From contig CACJFS010000006.1 in NCBI GenBank assembly GCA_902592715.1, positions 1 through 64,000 on the forward strand: DNA of 64,000 bases, in the 5' to 3' direction. The notes beneath the pieces are model-generated. The model was not told the origin of the DNA. It saw only the letters and a list, made by a program, of their open reading frames with translations, and searched no databases. Source of the stretch: an uncultured Pelagibacteraceae bacterium (GTDB taxonomy: Bacteria > Pseudomonadota > Alphaproteobacteria > Pelagibacterales > Pelagibacteraceae). Shown piece after piece: positions 44,599 to 54,225 of this stretch. Numbering within the stretch: position 1 is the first letter of the stretch; each line of letters opens with the position of its first letter. A program made the position numbers and the translations under genes.

Positions 44599-45809
44599 TG
44601 AGGAGAGTAGTAATTACAGGTTTGGGAATTGTTTCGTGTCTTGGAAATAATCAAGAGGAAGTTCATCAATCTTTATTAAATACTAAATCAGGAATTTCTT
44701 TTTCTGAAGAATACAAAGAACATAATCTTAAAAGTCATATTCATGGAAAGCCTAATATTAAACTGGAAGATCACATAGATAGAAAAACAATTAGGTTTAT
44801 GGGTTCGGGGTCGGCTTACAATTATATTGCCATGAAAGAAGCAATTGAAGATTCTGGTTTGGAAGAAAGTGAAGTAAGTAATTTTAAAACAGGAATTGTT
44901 ATGGGTTCAGGTGGACCTTCAATTGAAAATGTTATTTTAGCAGCAGATAAAACTAGAGCTAAGACTCCAAAATTAATGGGACCATTTATAGTTCCAAGAA
45001 CAATGGCAAGTACAGCCTCAGCAACACTTGCTGTTCCTTTCAAAATAAAAGGTACAAACTATACAATGAGCTCTGCTTGCGCAACAAGTGGACACTGTAT
45101 AGGTAATTCTATGGAACTTATCCAAATGGGAAAACAAGATGTAGTTTTTGCAGGTGGTAGTGAAGAAATACACTGGGCGATGACAGCCATGTTTGATGCG
45201 ATGACAGCATTATCTTCAAAATATAATGATACACCTGAGAGAGCATCAAGAGCTTATGACAAAACTAGAGATGGTTTTGTAATTGCTGGGGGTGCTGGAG
45301 TTCTTGTTTTAGAAGAATATGAACATGCAAAAGGTAGAGGGGCTAAAATATACGCAGAATTAACGGGTTATGGAGCAACTTCGGATGGATATGATATGGT
45401 AGCGCCTTCTGGTGAAGGTGCAGTTAGATGTATGGAAATGGCTATGGCAACTTCAAGAAATAAAGTTGATTATATAAATACACATGGAACATCTACTCCA
45501 GTTGGAGATATTACTGAATTAAATGCTGTTAAAGAGGCTTTTGGAAATGAAGTTCCAAAGATTAGCTCAACGAAATCACTATCAGGTCATCCTTTAGGAG
45601 CTGCATCAGTGCATGAAGCAATATATTGTTTAATTATGATGAAAAATAACTTCATTACTGGGTCAGCTAACATAACTGAAATGGATGAAGAGGCTAAAAA
45701 ATTTCCAATTGTTAAGAAAACTGAAACAGAAGTAACTTTAAATACTGTAATGTCTAATAGTTTTGGTTTTGGCGGAACAAATGCAACTCTAATATTTGAG
45801 AAAGTTTAA
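44598..45809 (+). CDS. fabB: 3-oxoacyl-ACP synthase I
   Basis: FabB elongates acyl-ACP, including the cis-3-decenoyl product of FabA. Its 403 residues have the nucleophile Cys161 ([11 protein letters not shown]), the two catalytic histidines in [11 protein letters not shown] and [12 protein letters not shown], and the C-terminal [15 protein letters not shown]. It is coupled to fabA and precedes fabI by three bases. Confidence 0.97.
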   Translation: MRRVVITGLGIVSCLGNNQEEVHQSLLNTKSGISFSEEYKEHNLKSHIHGKPNIKLEDHIDRKTIRFMGSGSAYNYIAMKEAIEDSGLEESEVSNFKTGIVMGSGGPSIENVILAADKTRAKTPKLMGPFIVPRTMASTASATLAVPFKIKGTNYTMSSACATSGHCIGNSMELIQMGKQDVVFAGGSEEIHWAMTAMFDAMTALSSKYNDTPERASRAYDKTRDGFVIAGGAGVLVLEEYEHAKGRGAKIYAELTGYGATSDGYDMVAPSGEGAVRCMEMAMATSRNKVDYINTHGTSTPVGDITELNAVKEAFGNEVPKISSTKSLSGHPLGAASVHEAIYCLIMMKNNFITGSANITEMDEEAKKFPIVKKTETEVTLNTVMSNSFGFGGTNATLIFEKV

Positions 45810-45812
45810 TTA

Positions 45813-46598
45813 ATGACATTAATGAAGGGTAAAAAAGGACTGATAATGGGTGTTGCAAACGAAAGATCTATTGCTTGGGGTATTTCACAGAAACTTGCAG
45901 AGGCAGGAGCAGAATTAGCCTTTACATATTTAGGTGATGCTCTTAAAAAAAGAGTAGTACCTCTAGCAGAAAAACTAAATTCTAATGTTACTTTTAGCTG
46001 TGATGTTGAAAAAAAAGAAGACGTAATAAAATTATTTGAAGATGTTAAATCCCAATGGGGAGAAATTGATTTTGTTGTTCACGCAATCGCTTTTTCTGAT
46101 AAATCTGAACTTTCAGGAGAATATCTAAATACGACAAGAGAAAATTTTTTAAGAAGTATGCTAATTTCATGCTTTTCATTTACCGAAGTTGCAAAAGAAG
46201 CTTCAAAAATCATGAAAGATGGTGGAAGCATTATTACACTTAGCTATGAAGCTAACAAAGCAATCCCTAATTACAATGTAATGGGTGTTTGTAAAGCAGC
46301 ATTAGAGTCAAGTGTTAAATACTTAGCAAGAGATTTGGGAGCTAAAGGAATAAGAGTTAACGCAATAAGTGCTGGTCCAATAAAGACTTTAGCGGCATCA
46401 GCTATTGGAGATGCAAAATTTTTATACAAATGGAATGCTGACCACTCATTTTTAAAAAGAAATGTAGATAATATCGATGTTGGAAACTCAGCATTATATC
46501 TTCTAAGTGATATGGCAGGTGGTGTTACTGGTGAAATTCACTATGTTGATGCTGGTTATAATAAAGTAGGTATGCCAGATCCAAAAAATATATCTTAA
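45813..46598 (+). CDS. fabI: Enoyl-ACP reductase (NADH), FabI type
   Basis: FabI reduces the enoyl-ACP in each elongation round. Its 261 residues show the nucleotide site LIMGVANERSIAWGIS, the catalytic Tyr and Lys in YNVMGVCKAALESS, and the TLAASAIGD substrate loop. The start at 45813 (MTLMKGKKG) agrees with alphaproteobacterial FabI; ATG 45822 is an alternative. It closes the fabA-fabB-fabI operon, and a small membrane-protein gene follows 12 bases later. Confidence 0.96.
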   Translation: MTLMKGKKGLIMGVANERSIAWGISQKLAEAGAELAFTYLGDALKKRVVPLAEKLNSNVTFSCDVEKKEDVIKLFEDVKSQWGEIDFVVHAIAFSDKSELSGEYLNTTRENFLRSMLISCFSFTEVAKEASKIMKDGGSIITLSYEANKAIPNYNVMGVCKAALESSVKYLARDLGAKGIRVNAISAGPIKTLAASAIGDAKFLYKWNADHSFLKRNVDNIDVGNSALYLLSDMAGGVTGEIHYVDAGYNKVGMPDPKNIS

Positions 46599-46610
46599 TA
46601 GTTTGTTAAT

Positions 46611-46760
46611 ATGCTAATTTTAATTTGGTTTGTAGTTTGTATAATATTTATTTTTGTTCAATTAATTCTTGAAGGTTCTGGTCATGCACTGGAAGTTTTT
46701 GCCCTATTGACTGCTATTTCTTTATTTTTAATAAATAAGCTTGGGAAAAAAAATAAATAA
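46611..46760 (+). CDS. 49-residue hypothetical membrane protein
   Basis: A short frame between fabI and msrB encodes two hydrophobic segments (about residues 2-20 and 28-42), separated by an EGSGHALE turn, with a lysine-rich cytoplasmic end (KLGKKNK). This gives a small hairpin membrane protein. Codon use looks like that of its neighbours and the spacing (12 bases after fabI, 20 before msrB) suits an operon. No strong RBS is visible. I do not recognise a family. Confidence 0.55.
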   Translation: MLILIWFVVCIIFIFVQLILEGSGHALEVFALLTAISLFLINKLGKKNK

Positions 46761-46780
46761 ATAATAACTCATTATTGATT

Positions 46781-47272
46781 GTGAAAAGAAAATTTTTGAA
46801 AATTGCTGGAGCTTCTATGTTGGGTCTTATATTTTATCCATTAACATTATTAGCAAATAACATAGTGGGTTTTAAAAAAAAATTAAAAAAAGATGAGAGT
46901 GAATATAATATAATAAATCCTGACCTTACAAATGAGCAAAAAATAATAATGTTTGAAGAAGGAACTGAACGTGCTGGAACTAGTGAATTAAACTATGAGA
47001 AAAGAAAAGGTTCATACCATTGTGCAAATTGTGGTGTAAAATTATTTGAGTCTGTTAAAAAATTTGACAGTGGCACAGGATGGCCTTCGTTTACAGAGGC
47101 ACTACCTGGTGTATTTGTAACAAAAACTGATTATTCATTTGGTATGAAAAGAACTGAATATTCTTGTGCAAATTGTGGTGTTCATCATGGTCATGTATTC
47201 AATGACGGACCAGATGGCGGAAAAAGATATTGCAGTAATGGACTTTGCTTACTCTTCGTTCCAGAGAGTTAA
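46781..47272 (+). CDS. msrB: Methionine-R-sulfoxide reductase B, probably exported
   Basis: MsrB repairs the R epimer of oxidised methionine. The zinc cysteines are CANCG and a second CANCG. GTGWPSF, HHGHVFNDGP and the catalytic RYCSNG are all present. Residues 1-25 form a hydrophobic signal with KRKFLK near the start, which resembles a twin-arginine motif with Lys for the first Arg. This suggests a periplasmic enzyme. GTG 46781 is taken as the start; TTG 46775 adds two residues. It overlaps the convergent rhodanese gene by four bases. Confidence 0.93.
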   Translation: MKRKFLKIAGASMLGLIFYPLTLLANNIVGFKKKLKKDESEYNIINPDLTNEQKIIMFEEGTERAGTSELNYEKRKGSYHCANCGVKLFESVKKFDSGTGWPSFTEALPGVFVTKTDYSFGMKRTEYSCANCGVHHGHVFNDGPDGGKRYCSNGLCLLFVPES

Positions 47273-47634
47273 TCTTTAATTTTCTTCCACTCAGCCATTC
47301 CACCAGATATGTTTTTAACATTTTTTACTCCCATATCTTTCATGGTCTTTGTAGCTAGAGTACCTTGTCCGCCAACACCACAAAAAACAACATATTCTTT
47401 ATCTGGATTATTTTTAACAATATCATTTTCAATTGGACTGCCTTCGGCTAAATAAAATTCTAATAATCCTCTATCCATATGAATGGCATTTCCAATAGTT
47501 TCTTTGGAAAAACTCTCTTTATCTCTTACATCAATAAATTGAACATTAGGATCATTTAGCTTTTTTTTTGCCTCTTCCGGAGTAATATTTTCTATCTCAC
47601 TACTTACAGACATTAATTCATCAAATTTTTTCAT
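47269..47634 (-). CDS. Single-domain rhodanese
   Basis: This 121-residue sulfurtransferase-like protein has the active-site Cys85 in FCGVGGQG, preceded by the conserved VQFIDVRDKESF. The loop has six residues after Cys, as in sulfurtransferases. There is no signal peptide. The sulfur acceptor is unknown. It lies 18 bases after pnp on the same strand and converges with msrB. Confidence 0.9.
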   Translation of the reverse strand: MKKFDELMSVSSEIENITPEEAKKKLNDPNVQFIDVRDKESFSKETIGNAIHMDRGLLEFYLAEGSPIENDIVKNNPDKEYVVFCGVGGQGTLATKTMKDMGVKNVKNISGGMAEWKKIKD

Positions 47635-47652
47635 ATATATCCTTTAAATTAA

Positions 47653-49725
47653 TTAAATTACTGCTTGCTTAATTGAAAGTTTTACTTTTCCTCTGTCAAA
47701 TCCAATAACTTTTACTTTAACTTCGTCACCTTCTTTGACAACATCTGTTACTTTCGCAACTCTTTTATCTGCAAGCTCAGAAATATGAACTAATCCATCT
47801 TGTTTGCCTAAGAAATTTACAAAAGCCCCAAACTCCATAATTTTCATAACTTTTCCGTTATAAATTTTATTTAATTCAGCCTTTGCAGTTATGTCTTTGA
47901 TCATTTGCATTGCAATGTTTCTGGACTCTTCATCTGGAGCGGCTACTGTTACTACACCTTCATCGTTAACATCAACTTTAGCACCAGATTTTTCAACAAT
48001 CTCTCTGATTGTTGCACCACCTTTTCCAATTACAGCTGCGATATCTTTTTTATCAACAGTAACTTGTTCCATTTTTGGAGTGTGTTTTCCAACATCAGCT
48101 CTGGACTTACTTAAAGCTTTATTCATTTCACCAAGTATGTGAATTCTTCCATCTTTAGCTTGTTTTAAAGCCTGTTCCATTATTTCAAATGTAATACCTG
48201 TAATTTTAATATCCATTTGTAATGATGTAATACCATCTTTAGTTCCAGCAACTTTAAAGTCCATATCACCTAAATGATCTTCATCACCTAAAATGTCAGA
48301 TAGAACACTAAATTCATCGCCCTCTTTAATTAAACCCATGGCAATACCTGCAACTGGCTCTTTTATTGGAACACCTGCATCCATAAGTGCAAGAGATGCT
48401 CCACAAACAGACGCCATTGAAGAAGATCCATTAGACTCTGTTATCTCTGACACAATTCTAAAAGTGTATGGGAACGTTTCTTTTGAAGGTAATGAAGAAT
48501 TAATTGCTCTCCATGCTAATTTTCCATGACCAACTTCTCTTCTACCGGTTCCAATTCTCCCAGTTTCACCAACTGAAAAAGGAGGAAAGTTATAATGAAG
48601 CATAAATCTTTCTCTATGTTGTCCATCTAAACTTTCTAAACGTTGTTCATCATCAGAAGTTCCTAGAGTGGTAACTACAATTGCCTGTGTTTCTCCTCTA
48701 GTAAATAATGCTGAACCATGCGCCCTTGGCAAAACTCCAACTTCACACATAATAGGCCTTACTTCTTCTAGTCCTCTTCCATCAATACGATTTTTATTTT
48801 TTAAAATGTCAGTTCTTACTATAGATTTTTCTAAATTTTTAAGCTGTGAGTTTACATCTAGGTCTGAGTAATCCTCATTTTCTTCGTAAAGCTTTTTTGC
48901 TTTCTCAGTAATATCAGAAATTTGATTAGATCTATCTTGTTTATCTCTTGTAGAAAAAGCTTTCTTTAAATCTTCAGTAAATTCGTCTGCTAATTTCTTT
49001 TTTATCTCTGAAAGATCTTTTTCTTCAACAATCCATTCGGGTTTTCTACATTCTTTTGCAAGCTCCTCGATCATTTCTATTATTGGAACAAATCCTTCAT
49101 GCCCAAATTTCACTGCCTTCAGCATTTCTTCTTCTGTAAGACCATTTGCCTCTGATTCAACCATTAAAACTGCATCTTTAGTTCCTGCTACAACAAGATC
49201 CAATTTAGAATTTTCTAATTCTTTTTTAGATGGGTTAAGTACGTATTTTCCTTCAATAAAGCCAACTCTAGAAGCTCCAACAGGACCCATAAATGGCATT
49301 CCTGAGATAGCTAAAGCTGCTGATGAAGCGGTAATTGCTAAAATATCTGGTTGATTTTCAGAATCGTATGAAATTACTGTTGGTAACAACTGTACTTCAT
49401 TTTTAAATGCATCTGGAAATAAAGGTCTAATTGGTCTATCAATTAATCTTGAGATTAATGTTTCACTTTCAGTTGGTCTAGCCTCTCTTTTAAAATATCC
49501 ACCAGGAATTTTTCCACCAGCATAATACTTTTCTTGGTAATTGACTGATAAAGGAAAATAATCCATATCCGGATTTACTTTTTTTGCACCAACAACAGTA
49601 GCTAAAATTACTGTTTCTCCACATTGAGCTATTATCGCTCCATCTGCTTGCCTTGCTACTTTTCCTGTTTCTAAACTTATTTTTTTTCCACTAACTTCAA
49701 TCTCTTTTTTTACTACTTTAAACAT
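47653..49725 (-). CDS. pnp: Polyribonucleotide nucleotidyltransferase
   Basis: PNPase degrades RNA from the 3' end with phosphate and is part of the degradosome in many bacteria. Its 690 residues contain two RNase PH domains, [14 protein letters not shown] and the second-domain [16 protein letters not shown]. The KH domain [15 protein letters not shown] (near 565) and the C-terminal S1 domain [15 protein letters not shown] are present. It starts one base after rpsO ends, the usual rpsO-pnp pair. Confidence 0.97.
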   Translation of the reverse strand: MFKVVKKEIEVSGKKISLETGKVARQADGAIIAQCGETVILATVVGAKKVNPDMDYFPLSVNYQEKYYAGGKIPGGYFKREARPTESETLISRLIDRPIRPLFPDAFKNEVQLLPTVISYDSENQPDILAITASSAALAISGMPFMGPVGASRVGFIEGKYVLNPSKKELENSKLDLVVAGTKDAVLMVESEANGLTEEEMLKAVKFGHEGFVPIIEMIEELAKECRKPEWIVEEKDLSEIKKKLADEFTEDLKKAFSTRDKQDRSNQISDITEKAKKLYEENEDYSDLDVNSQLKNLEKSIVRTDILKNKNRIDGRGLEEVRPIMCEVGVLPRAHGSALFTRGETQAIVVTTLGTSDDEQRLESLDGQHRERFMLHYNFPPFSVGETGRIGTGRREVGHGKLAWRAINSSLPSKETFPYTFRIVSEITESNGSSSMASVCGASLALMDAGVPIKEPVAGIAMGLIKEGDEFSVLSDILGDEDHLGDMDFKVAGTKDGITSLQMDIKITGITFEIMEQALKQAKDGRIHILGEMNKALSKSRADVGKHTPKMEQVTVDKKDIAAVIGKGGATIREIVEKSGAKVDVNDEGVVTVAAPDEESRNIAMQMIKDITAKAELNKIYNGKVMKIMEFGAFVNFLGKQDGLVHISELADKRVAKVTDVVKEGDEVKVKVIGFDRGKVKLSIKQAVI

Positions 49726-49974
49726 TTACTTCCTTAAATTTAATTTTGTTAATACTGCTTTGTAAGACTCCATATTATTTTTCTTTAAGTAGTCTAATAA
49801 TTTTTTTCTTCTATTTACTGCTCTCAAAAGACCAACCGAAGAATGTTTGTCCTTTTTGAATTGTTTTATGTGTTTAGATAGACTCTCAATTTTTCCAGTC
49901 AATTGAGCAATCTGAACCTCAGAAGATCCAGTATCTTTGTCATGAATTTGAAGTTCTTTTACTTTTTCTTTCAT
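49726..49974 (-). CDS. rpsO: 30S ribosomal protein S15
   Basis: S15 binds the central domain of 16S rRNA early in assembly. Its 82 residues are a little shorter than the usual 88-89 because the N-terminus is trimmed. The conserved DTGSSEVQIAQLT and HSSVGLLRAVNRRKKLLDYL are intact. It lies between rbfA and pnp. truB, which normally stands between rbfA and rpsO, is absent here. Confidence 0.96.
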   Translation of the reverse strand: MKEKVKELQIHDKDTGSSEVQIAQLTGKIESLSKHIKQFKKDKHSSVGLLRAVNRRKKLLDYLKKNNMESYKAVLTKLNLRK

Positions 49975-49982
49975 TTTTTCCC

Positions 49983-50348
49983 TTATTTATTTGTTTGTTT
50001 AATTAAATTTTCTATTTTTTCTGCATAATCAAAAGAATCATCTTTCACAAAAAAAAGTTTTGGTAAAAATTTCATTATAATTTTTTTTGATAAAACTTTT
50101 CTGATCATAAATGATGATATTTTTAATTTTTCTATAATTTCCTCTGAATTTTTTCCTCCTAAAGGCATTACAAATATTTTTGCAGTTTTTAAATCTGGTG
50201 ACATCCTAACTTCTGTAACAGTAATTTCTTTTGTAGATAAGTTTGGTATTTTTGCTTCATCTCTTATAAAGAGCGTGCCCAAAGCTTGCTTTATCATTTC
50301 ACCAACTCTTAGTTGTCGTTGTGTTATAGGTTTCCCTAAATGTTTCAT
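49983..50348 (-). CDS. rbfA: Ribosome-binding factor A
   Basis: RbfA is a KH-like factor for maturation of the 16S rRNA 5' end in the small subunit. Its 121 residues include TQRQLRVGEMIKQAL at the start and VTEVRMSPDLKTAKIFV in the KH fold. It follows infB directly with no spacer, as is usual in the nusA-infB operon. Confidence 0.94.
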   Translation of the reverse strand: MKHLGKPITQRQLRVGEMIKQALGTLFIRDEAKIPNLSTKEITVTEVRMSPDLKTAKIFVMPLGGKNSEEIIEKLKISSFMIRKVLSKKIIMKFLPKLFFVKDDSFDYAEKIENLIKQTNK

Positions 50349-52565
50349 TTAAATTGTTCTCTCGGTTATTGTTGAATTATAAACTTCTATAATGTCTTTT
50401 TTTTGATAATCGGCAAAGTCTTTCAGAGTGATCCCACATTCCAAACCAGCAGAAACCTGCTTTGTTTGGTCTTTTTCTCTAAAAATTGAACCGATTTTTC
50501 CATTAAATATTATTGCCCCATCTCTTATAACCCTTGCACTAGAGTTCTGAGTTATTTCTCCCTCAACTACTTTAGATCCAGCAACTTTACCAACTTTCGA
50601 AACTTTAAAAATTTCAAGAATTTCTGCACTTCCAATTATTTTTTCCTCTACGTCTGGGGATAACAAACCTCCCATCTTTCCTTTTATAAAGTCTAAAACT
50701 TCATAAATTATATTGTAGGAAGAAATTGAAATCTTTTCTTGTTCGGCTCTTTTTTTTGCTTCCTTGCTTGGTTTAACGTTAAATGCAATTATCACTGCAT
50801 TTGAGGCTTTTGCCAAAGTTACATCAGTTTCAGTTACCATTCCTATATCTGATAGAAGTATTTTTGGTTTAACTTCATCATGTTTAATTTGATCAATAGC
50901 ATTTTTGATTGCTTCTGACGAACCATGAACATCTGACTTAATTATTATATTTAATTCTTCTGAGGCTGAATTTTGAAAAGCTGAGTCTTGTGTAACAAAT
51001 GTAAGTGGGATTTTGTCATCTTTAGCTTCTTGTACTCTAGCCTCACATAAAGATTTAGCCTCTTTTTCATTAGGCAAAACAATAAAATCATCACCTGATT
51101 TAGCAGCACCATTTATTCCAATTATTTCAACTGGAGTAGCTGGTTCTGCAATATCAATATTTTTACCTTGATCATTTATTATTGCTCTTACTTTTCCCCA
51201 TTTTAATCCACTCACAAAGTAATCCCCTTTTTTTAAAGTGCCTGCGGTTATGACAATATTTGCAACTGGACCTCTTCCAATATCTATTTTTGACTCTAAA
51301 ACTATTCCTTTTGCATTTGTTTCAAAATCTGTTTTCAAATCTAATAGTTCTGCTTGTAATAAAACAGACTCTACTAACTTATCTAAATTATTTTTAGTTT
51401 TTGTTGAGATCTCTACCATCAAAGTATCACCTGATAAATCTTCAGCTATTAATTCATATTCTAAAAGTTGATTTTTTATTTTTTGTGGGTCTGCTTCAGG
51501 TAAATCACATTTATTTATAGCCACAACTATCGGAACCTTTGCGGCTTTAGCATGCTTTATTGACTCTATTGTTTGTGGTTTAACACCATCATCTGCAGCA
51601 ACAACTAATATTACTATATCTGTCAGCCTAGAACCTCTGGCTCTCATCTCAGTAAAAGCTGCATGACCAGGTGTATCTATAAATGTAATTTTATCATTTT
51701 CATGCTTTATCTGATAAGCACCTATGTGCTGAGTAATACCTCCAAATTCTCCAGAAACTACGTTTGCTTCTCTTAATACATCCAAAACTGAAGTTTTTCC
51801 ATGATCAACATGACCCATTACTGTAACAATGGGGGCCCTGTTTTTTAAATTTTCTGATTTGATCTCTTTTATTTTTTCAATTATGTCTTCGGCCTTTTTC
51901 TCTCTTATAGGATTATGCCCAAATTCTTTAACTAAATATTCTGCTGTATCAGCATCAATTGTGTTATTTATAGTTACTGTTACCCCCATACCAAGCAAGT
52001 GTTTAATAATACTACTAGACTGCTCTGCCATTCTATTAGCTAGCTCTTTGATTGTTATTATCTCTGGAAGGTTTACTTCTCTTTTAATTTGCTTAAAGTT
52101 ATCATTGGTATCAGACTGACTTAAACTTCTATTTTCTTTTTGTTTGGCTCTTTTTAGAGATGCCAAACTTCTTGATTTGGTCTCCGAATGATCATCACTC
52201 AGAGCCCTTGAAATTGTTAGCTTTAATTCCCTTCTTTTACCAACATTTTTATTTGATTTGTTTTCTTTTTGAGGTGTTTCGCCCTTTAGTCTTCTAGTAG
52301 CTCTTTGCTCAGCTAATTTTCTTTTTTCAAAGTCCGTAGAAGGCTGTGGAGATGGTCTAATAAAATTATTAGGTTTTGAGGAAGTATTGTTGCTTGTTTT
52401 ATAATTATTATTATTTTGTCTTAAAAATTGAGGCTTTCCTACAAACTTCGGATTTTTTTTCTCAATAACAACAGTATTTTTTGATTTTGATTTAGCTTGT
52501 TCTATACTGCTAAAAGCTTTTTTTGAACTTCCAACAATTGATAACTTTAATTTTTTTTTCTCCAT
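50349..52565 (-). CDS. infB: Translation initiation factor IF-2
   Basis: This GTPase places initiator tRNA on the 30S subunit. Its 738 residues make it short for the family, because the low-complexity N-terminal region (about 1-240, Lys/Ser/Asn-rich) is reduced. The IF2_N domain starts near ITIKELANRMAEQSS. G motifs are GHVDHGKTS, DTPGHAAF and NKCDLP. The C-terminal domains carry the expected IIKSDVHGSSEAI and ECGITLKDFADYQ. It stands ten bases after nusA; ylxR, often between them, is absent. Confidence 0.97.
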   Translation of the reverse strand: MEKKKLKLSIVGSSKKAFSSIEQAKSKSKNTVVIEKKNPKFVGKPQFLRQNNNNYKTSNNTSSKPNNFIRPSPQPSTDFEKRKLAEQRATRRLKGETPQKENKSNKNVGKRRELKLTISRALSDDHSETKSRSLASLKRAKQKENRSLSQSDTNDNFKQIKREVNLPEIITIKELANRMAEQSSSIIKHLLGMGVTVTINNTIDADTAEYLVKEFGHNPIREKKAEDIIEKIKEIKSENLKNRAPIVTVMGHVDHGKTSVLDVLREANVVSGEFGGITQHIGAYQIKHENDKITFIDTPGHAAFTEMRARGSRLTDIVILVVAADDGVKPQTIESIKHAKAAKVPIVVAINKCDLPEADPQKIKNQLLEYELIAEDLSGDTLMVEISTKTKNNLDKLVESVLLQAELLDLKTDFETNAKGIVLESKIDIGRGPVANIVITAGTLKKGDYFVSGLKWGKVRAIINDQGKNIDIAEPATPVEIIGINGAAKSGDDFIVLPNEKEAKSLCEARVQEAKDDKIPLTFVTQDSAFQNSASEELNIIIKSDVHGSSEAIKNAIDQIKHDEVKPKILLSDIGMVTETDVTLAKASNAVIIAFNVKPSKEAKKRAEQEKISISSYNIIYEVLDFIKGKMGGLLSPDVEEKIIGSAEILEIFKVSKVGKVAGSKVVEGEITQNSSARVIRDGAIIFNGKIGSIFREKDQTKQVSAGLECGITLKDFADYQKKDIIEVYNSTITERTI

Positions 52566-52575
52566 TTATCATCTC

Positions 52576-54129
52576 TCAATCTTTGTACGCTTTATCTCGC
52601 GCTGACATAATTAAATTATCAGCTTCTTGCTTTGATAGAGCAAAATCTTCTAAGTATCCTCTAATTTTTACTTTTTCACCTTTTATTACATCAAATGTAC
52701 CAGTAAGTTCATCTGATGCTAAATCCGCTAGATCTGTTAAAGATAAAACCTTCTGTTCTCCTAATGTAACTAGCATACCTGGAGTAAGTCCTTCATGATT
52801 AATTAAATCATTTTCTAAGCCTAGATCTTTTATTCTTTTTGAAATTTCTTCTTGATCTTTTTCATAAAATTCTTTTGCTCTTTCAATCAATTCTTTTGCA
52901 GTATCCTCTTCAATACCTTCGATTTTAGTAAGAGCATCAGATGAACTATCTTTTATATCATCTATTGATGAAAATCCTTCAGCTACCAATAATTGTCCTA
53001 GAGTTTCATCTAGTTCAAGGTTTTTAACAATATTATCAGTTTTTTCTTTAAATTCTAGTTGTCTTCTTTCAGAGTCCTCTTGCTCTGTCATTATATTAAT
53101 TTCGTAGTTTAATAATTTAGTAGCTAATCGTACGTTCTGCCCTCTTCTTCCAATAGCTTTACTTAAATTATCCTCAGTTAATATTACATCTAGTTTCTTG
53201 GCTTCATTATCTACATTTACTCGCTGCACCTCAGCAGGAGACAACGCATTAGCAACTACCACTGCCGTATCCTCTGACCAATTTACAATATCAATTTTTT
53301 CACCTTGAAGTTCATTTACTACTGCTTGGACTCTACTCCCTCTCATTCCCACACATGCTCCGACAGGGTCTAAAGAAGTATCTATCGCTCTAACACATAT
53401 TTTTGCTCTACTTCCAGGGTCTCTTGCTGATGATTTGATTTCAATTAATCCATCGTATATTTCTGGAACCTCTTGAATAAATAATTTATCCATAAATTTT
53501 GGGTGCGCTCTTGATAAAAAAATCTGCTGTCCTCTTGGCTCTCTTCTTACATCTAGGCAATAGGCTTTAACTCTATCACCAGCTTTAATATTTTCTCTTG
53601 GAATCATTTCGTTTTTTTGAATTATTGCTTCGGTTCTTCCTAAGTCAACAATTACATTTCCAAACTCTAACCTTTTTACTATTCCACTTAAAATTGTATC
53701 TTTTTTATCAATAAAATCATTGTACTGTCTTTCTCTTTCTGCCTCTCTTACGTTAAAACTTATAACTTGTTTTGCAGTTTGAGCTGCTATTCTTCCAAAA
53801 TCAAAAGATGGCAAAGGTTGTAGAACTTCATCACCAATTTTTTTGTCTTTGTTAGATTGATTTAATTTTACTGCATTTTCTAATGTGATTTCTATGTTCG
53901 CATTTTCAGGATTTTCGACTATTAATAACTTTCTAAATATTTCTATATCTCCATTATCTCTATCAATCTCAACTTTTATCTCATTTTCTTGCCCGAATTT
54001 TGATTTTGCGGCTTTAGCAATACCTGTTTCCATTGATCCTATAATAAGTTCTTTATCAATAGATTTCTCCAATGCTACTGCCTCAGCAATTCTTAATAAT
54101 TCTAATTTATCAGCTCTTCTATTTAACAT
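52576..54129 (-). CDS. nusA: Transcription termination/antitermination factor NusA
   Basis: NusA binds RNA polymerase and modulates pausing, termination and antitermination. The N-terminal domain begins NRRADKLELLRIAEAVALEK. S1 (LSGIVKRLEFGNVIVDLG) and the KH domains (GACVGMRGSRVQAVVNEL and KAIGRRGQNVRLATKLL) follow, then two C-terminal helix-hairpin-helix repeats ending at residue 517. An in-frame ATG at 54165 adds 12 residues encoded by a terminator hairpin and is not credible as a start. The hairpin and a good promoter lie in the 96-base leader. rimP, usually upstream, is not present. Confidence 0.96.
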   Translation of the reverse strand: MLNRRADKLELLRIAEAVALEKSIDKELIIGSMETGIAKAAKSKFGQENEIKVEIDRDNGDIEIFRKLLIVENPENANIEITLENAVKLNQSNKDKKIGDEVLQPLPSFDFGRIAAQTAKQVISFNVREAERERQYNDFIDKKDTILSGIVKRLEFGNVIVDLGRTEAIIQKNEMIPRENIKAGDRVKAYCLDVRREPRGQQIFLSRAHPKFMDKLFIQEVPEIYDGLIEIKSSARDPGSRAKICVRAIDTSLDPVGACVGMRGSRVQAVVNELQGEKIDIVNWSEDTAVVVANALSPAEVQRVNVDNEAKKLDVILTEDNLSKAIGRRGQNVRLATKLLNYEINIMTEQEDSERRQLEFKEKTDNIVKNLELDETLGQLLVAEGFSSIDDIKDSSSDALTKIEGIEEDTAKELIERAKEFYEKDQEEISKRIKDLGLENDLINHEGLTPGMLVTLGEQKVLSLTDLADLASDELTGTFDVIKGEKVKIRGYLEDFALSKQEADNLIMSARDKAYKD

Positions 54130-54145
54130 AATTTTATTAGCAAAA

Positions 54146-54169
54146 AAAAATGGGCCTAAGCCCATTTTT
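54146..54169 (-). terminator. Intrinsic terminator in the nusA leader
   Basis: Perfect 10-base arms (54146-54155 and 54160-54169, AAAAATGGGC/GCCCATTTTT) enclose a four-base loop, followed on the minus strand by a run of nine T from the arm onward. It ends only a dozen bases before the nusA ATG. It can end the metK transcript, but it also sits downstream of the promoter at 54192-54219, so nusA mRNA must read through it. It is symmetric and could also act on the plus strand. Confidence 0.85.
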
Positions 54170-54191
54170 GAATTTTCAACAATGTGTTTGG

Positions 54192-54219
54192 AATATAGTT
54201 ATTTTGAGTTAGTTTTCAA
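54192..54219 (-). promoter_or_regulatory. Predicted nusA promoter
   Basis: On the minus strand TTGAAA (54214-54219) and TATATT (54192-54197) are separated by 16 bases, a close match to sigma-70 boxes. The predicted start is near 54185, giving a leader of about 55 bases that contains the terminator hairpin. It lies just beyond the metK stop. Confidence 0.55.
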
Positions 54220-54225
54220 CAATAT

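Noticed and set aside
54130-54165. Upstream nusA start (12 extra residues)
   Set aside because: The extra codons are made of the terminator hairpin and do not resemble NusA N-termini.
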